A stretch of DNA of 64,000 nucleotides, taken from NCBI GenBank assembly GCA_027490225.1, contig JAIXYK010000001.1, positions 1 to 64,000 of the forward strand. The letters run 5' to 3'. The notes under the pieces are model-generated. The model saw only the letters and a program-made list of their open reading frames with translations. It had not been told where the DNA came from and did not search any database. Source of the DNA: Bacteroidota bacterium (lineage in GTDB: Bacteria; Bacteroidota; Bacteroidia; M30B66). Below are positions 61,491 to 64,000 of the stretch, one piece after another (the stretch's first letter is position 1; each line of letters opens with the position of its first letter). The position numbers and the translations under genes were made by a program.

Positions 61491-64000
61491 ATGTCGAAGA
61501 AGAAAAAGGAAGATAGCAAAGAACCAGAAGAAATTCTGCCAATTACTGATGCTACCGAGGAACAAGTTATTAATGACGACAAAGTTGTGCATTTATCAGG
61601 AATGTACGAGAACTGGTTTTTAGATTACGCTTCTTATGTAATCCTAGAACGTGCTGTGCCATACGTGGAAGACGGAATGAAACCTGTTCAGCGACGCATT
61701 CTTCATTCCATGAAAGACTTGGATGATGGCAGATATAATAAGGTTGCCAACATCATTGGACATACCATGAAATATCACCCTCACGGTGATGCAAGTATTG
61801 GTGATGCATTGGTGGCACTTGGCCAAAAAGAATTATTGATAGATTGTCAGGGAAACTGGGGAAATATTTACACTGGAGATTCTGCTGCTGCTCCTCGTTA
61901 CATTGAAGCAAGGTTGAGCAAACTCGCAAACGAAATCCTCTTTAATCCTAAAACTACAACCTGGCAACTTAGTTATGATGGCAGAAATAAAGAACCATTA
62001 ACTTTACCCGTTAAGTTTCCTTTATTACTGGCGCAAGGTGTAGAAGGTATTGCTGTAGGACTTTCTTGCAAAATATTACCACACAATTTTATTGAGTTAA
62101 TTGATGCGAGCATCGCAATTCTTAAAAATAAGCCTTTTGAGTTATATCCCGATTTCTTAACTGGAGGACTTGCAGATTTTTCTAAGTACAATGATGGTTT
62201 GCGTGGTGGAAAAGTACGTGTACGTGCTAAAATTTCGCAATTAGATAAATACACATTAATCATAAGTGAAATTCCTTTTGGAACAACCACTGGTTCTTTG
62301 ATTGATTCAATCTTATCAGCCAATGAAAAGGAAAAAATAAAGATTAAAAAGATTGAAGATAATACCAGTGAGTTTGTAGAAATACAAGTGCATTTGCCGC
62401 CTGGTATTTCACCAGATAAAACAATTGATGCACTTTATGCATTTACAGATTGTGAAATTTCTATTTCGCCCAATGCTTGTATCATTGAAAAAGATAAACC
62501 AAGGTTTGTTGGTGTTTCTGAAATATTAGAATTATCGGTCGATAACACCCGTGATTTATTAAAACGAGAATTAGAAATTGAAAAAGCCGAGCTGGAAGAA
62601 GCATGGCATTTCAGTTCTTTGGAAAAAATATTTATTGAAGAACGTATATACAGAGATATAGAAGAAGCTGAAACTTGGGAAGCTGTTATCGCCAATATCG
62701 ACAAAGGCTTAAAACCTTTTAGAAAATTATTGAGAAGAGATGTTACCCAAGAAGACATTGTACGTTTAACAGAAATCCGAATCAAGAGAATTTCAAAGTT
62801 CGATGCTTTTAAAGCAGATGAGCATATAAAAGGATTAGAAGCTGATATTGCAACTTGCATTAATCACTTAGAAAACCTTACAGATTATTGCATCGCTTAT
62901 TATCAAGGTTTAAAGAAAAAATACAGTGCCGGTAGAGAACGTAAAACCGAAATCAGGATGTTCGATACCATAGAAGCTACCAAAGTGGTTATCAATAACG
63001 AAAAACTTTACGTTAATAGAGTTGAAGGATTTGTTGGCTACAACATTAAAAAAGACGAATATATTTCTGAATGTTCCAGCATGGACGAGGTAATTGTTAT
63101 TCGGGCTGATGGAAAAATGATTGTGACCAAAATATCTGAAAAGGCATTTTTAGGAAAAGACATATTACATGTGAATGTGTTTCGTAAAAATGATGAGCGA
63201 ACCATTTATAATTTAGTTTTTCAAGATGGGAAAACTGGTCCATATTATGTGAAACGATTCGCCATTACTGGTGTGATTAGAGATAAGGAATACGATTTAA
63301 CTAAAGGAAGTAAGGGCAGCACGGTAATTTATTTAAGTGCAAATCCAAATGGAGAAAGCGAAACTTTACAGATTTTCTTAAAACCGCGACCTAAGTTAAA
63401 AAAGACAGCTTTCGAATTCGATTTTGGAACATTAACCATAAAAGGAAGAGCCGCCGGTGGAAATATTTTAAGTAAAATTCCAATCAGGAGAATTGTGTTG
63501 AAAGAAAAAGGATTATCAACGCTTGGCGCGCGTCAGGTTTGGTGGGACGATTCCGTTAAACGAATTAATTTTGATGGAAGAGGTACGCTTTTAGGAGCAT
63601 TTGCATCGGGTGATAAAATTCTTACTTTAATGGAAAGTGGTTTTTATAAATTATACAACCCAGATGTTTCTACACATTTTGAGGAAGATTTGATTGTAAT
63701 AGAGCATTTCAATCCGAGAAGACCCATTTCTGCCATTTATTTTGATGGGGAAACCAAAGAATTGATGGTGAAAAGGTTTTTAATTGAACCTACAGATAAG
63801 AAAACCCTGTTTATTTCAGAATCTCCAAATTCACATTTAGAATTTGTTTCAACCGCAACATTCCCAATGGTTCGCTTAGAATTTGGGAAAATGGGCAAAT
63901 ATGAAAAACCTTCTCAAGATTTAAATCTGGATGAATTTATTGGTGTAAAAGGTCTAAAAGCGAAAGGGAAAAAACTCGCGCAACAAGAACCTAAGAAGAT
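61491..64000 (+). CDS. parC: DNA topoisomerase IV subunit A (3' end beyond the window)
   Basis: 836 codons are present and the frame is still open at 64000, so the gene is partial. It encodes the breakage-reunion subunit that decatenates chromosomes with ParE. After a charged N-terminus (MSKKKKEDSKEPEEILPITD) come YASYVILERAVPYVEDGMKP, PVQRRILHSM, IIGHTMKYHPHGDASIGDAL, and the catalytic Tyr in AAAPRYIEARLSKLA. The C-terminal beta-pinwheel (about 500 on) holds degenerate blades and lacks the GQRGGKG box of GyrA, which favours ParC over GyrA. ATG at 61491 has a -7 element six bases upstream. The gyrase-like alternative is less likely. Confidence 0.94.
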   Translation, partial: MSKKKKEDSKEPEEILPITDATEEQVINDDKVVHLSGMYENWFLDYASYVILERAVPYVEDGMKPVQRRILHSMKDLDDGRYNKVANIIGHTMKYHPHGDASIGDALVALGQKELLIDCQGNWGNIYTGDSAAAPRYIEARLSKLANEILFNPKTTTWQLSYDGRNKEPLTLPVKFPLLLAQGVEGIAVGLSCKILPHNFIELIDASIAILKNKPFELYPDFLTGGLADFSKYNDGLRGGKVRVRAKISQLDKYTLIISEIPFGTTTGSLIDSILSANEKEKIKIKKIEDNTSEFVEIQVHLPPGISPDKTIDALYAFTDCEISISPNACIIEKDKPRFVGVSEILELSVDNTRDLLKRELEIEKAELEEAWHFSSLEKIFIEERIYRDIEEAETWEAVIANIDKGLKPFRKLLRRDVTQEDIVRLTEIRIKRISKFDAFKADEHIKGLEADIATCINHLENLTDYCIAYYQGLKKKYSAGRERKTEIRMFDTIEATKVVINNEKLYVNRVEGFVGYNIKKDEYISECSSMDEVIVIRADGKMIVTKISEKAFLGKDILHVNVFRKNDERTIYNLVFQDGKTGPYYVKRFAITGVIRDKEYDLTKGSKGSTVIYLSANPNGESETLQIFLKPRPKLKKTAFEFDFGTLTIKGRAAGGNILSKIPIRRIVLKEKGLSTLGARQVWWDDSVKRINFDGRGTLLGAFASGDKILTLMESGFYKLYNPDVSTHFEEDLIVIEHFNPRRPISAIYFDGETKELMVKRFLIEPTDKKTLFISESPNSHLEFVSTATFPMVRLEFGKMGKYEKPSQDLNLDEFIGVKGLKAKGKKLAQQEPKK

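Noticed and set aside
61644-62860. Minus-strand reading frames at 61644-61826, 61973-62323 and 62435-62860
   Set aside because: All lie antisense to parC, which is strongly conserved across the same bases.
1-64000. tRNA, rRNA or prophage genes
   Set aside because: No T-loop or conserved rRNA stretches and no integrase, capsid, tail or transposase frames were noticed when reading both strands; a dedicated tRNA scan would settle this.

Overview
The window is from a low-GC member of the Bacteroidota. Evidence: a PorP/SprF-type protein, a protein with a C-terminal type IX secretion sorting domain, a PorE-like OmpA lipoprotein-type architecture, SusC/FepA-style TonB receptor with a carboxypeptidase-like N-domain, DUF4296 behind dihydroorotase, and repeated matches to the Bacteroidota -7 promoter element TAnnTTTG just upstream of start codons. 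No Shine-Dalgarno-like sequences stand out. There is no plasmid, phage, IS, CRISPR, rRNA or tRNA signal that I can see; it reads as ordinary chromosome, broken by several families of short intergenic repeats. An order or genus cannot be named safely; a free-living, light-exposed aquatic lifestyle is an inference from the gene content.

Layout. 1-930: tandem repeat, a small membrane protein and a dispersed repeat. 947-5074: methylmalonyl-CoA mutase (mutA-mutB, minus strand). 5171-5897: a toxin-antitoxin pair with two palindromic operator copies. 5906-8977: TonB receptor divergent from a DtxR-family metal regulator, with TTAGG/CCTAA operators between. 9128-10247: a Fic-domain protein behind a symmetric four-half-site operator. 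10299-14868: outer membrane barrel, WG-repeat protein, PorP/SprF and a T9SS-exported beta-propeller protein. 15002-20668: citrate synthase, gamma-glutamyltransferase, a CrtA-like carotenoid monooxygenase, DUF2461 and a DUF3127 protein with an SSB-like tail. 20808-28402: alpha-2-macroglobulin and an AsmA-like protein, overlapping. 28456-32270: three-gene operon with two different photolyase/cryptochrome proteins around a DUF2071 protein. 32327-37198: FISUMP, GNAT, serine hydrolase, a repeat field, DUF4296 and dihydroorotase. 37424-38497: imelysin. 38743-43486: an operon SPFH protein - small protein - DUF6671 - SbtA bicarbonate transporter, a divergent LysR regulator, and a proteorhodopsin-type proton pump. 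43849-54683: methyltransferase, prfC, PorE-like protein, pabA, a barrel/TSP3 protein with a small partner, mfd. 54810-60147: a secreted alpha-toroid protein, an unknown secreted protein, and comB - phospholipase C - membrane protein. 60227-61337: rpsF-rpsR-rplI. 61491-64000: parC, running off the window.

How the parts fit. Light is the thread of the most interesting half: a proton-pumping rhodopsin with the glycine that opens a carotenoid-antenna window, a carotenoid monooxygenase-like gene, two photolyase/cryptochrome proteins, and a Na+/bicarbonate symporter operon with its own LysR regulator next to the rhodopsin. A plausible reading (inference) is light-driven ion gradients supporting bicarbonate uptake for anaplerotic CO2 fixation, with photoprotection and DNA repair alongside. 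The SPFH-small protein-DUF6671-SbtA operon, which lacks the usual PII-like partner SbtB, is the best candidate here for an undescribed system.

Start codons were re-chosen where a TAnnTTTG promoter element overlaps the longest possible reading frame (mutA, TonB receptor, DtxR, Fic, rpsF), since translation cannot start upstream of the transcript.
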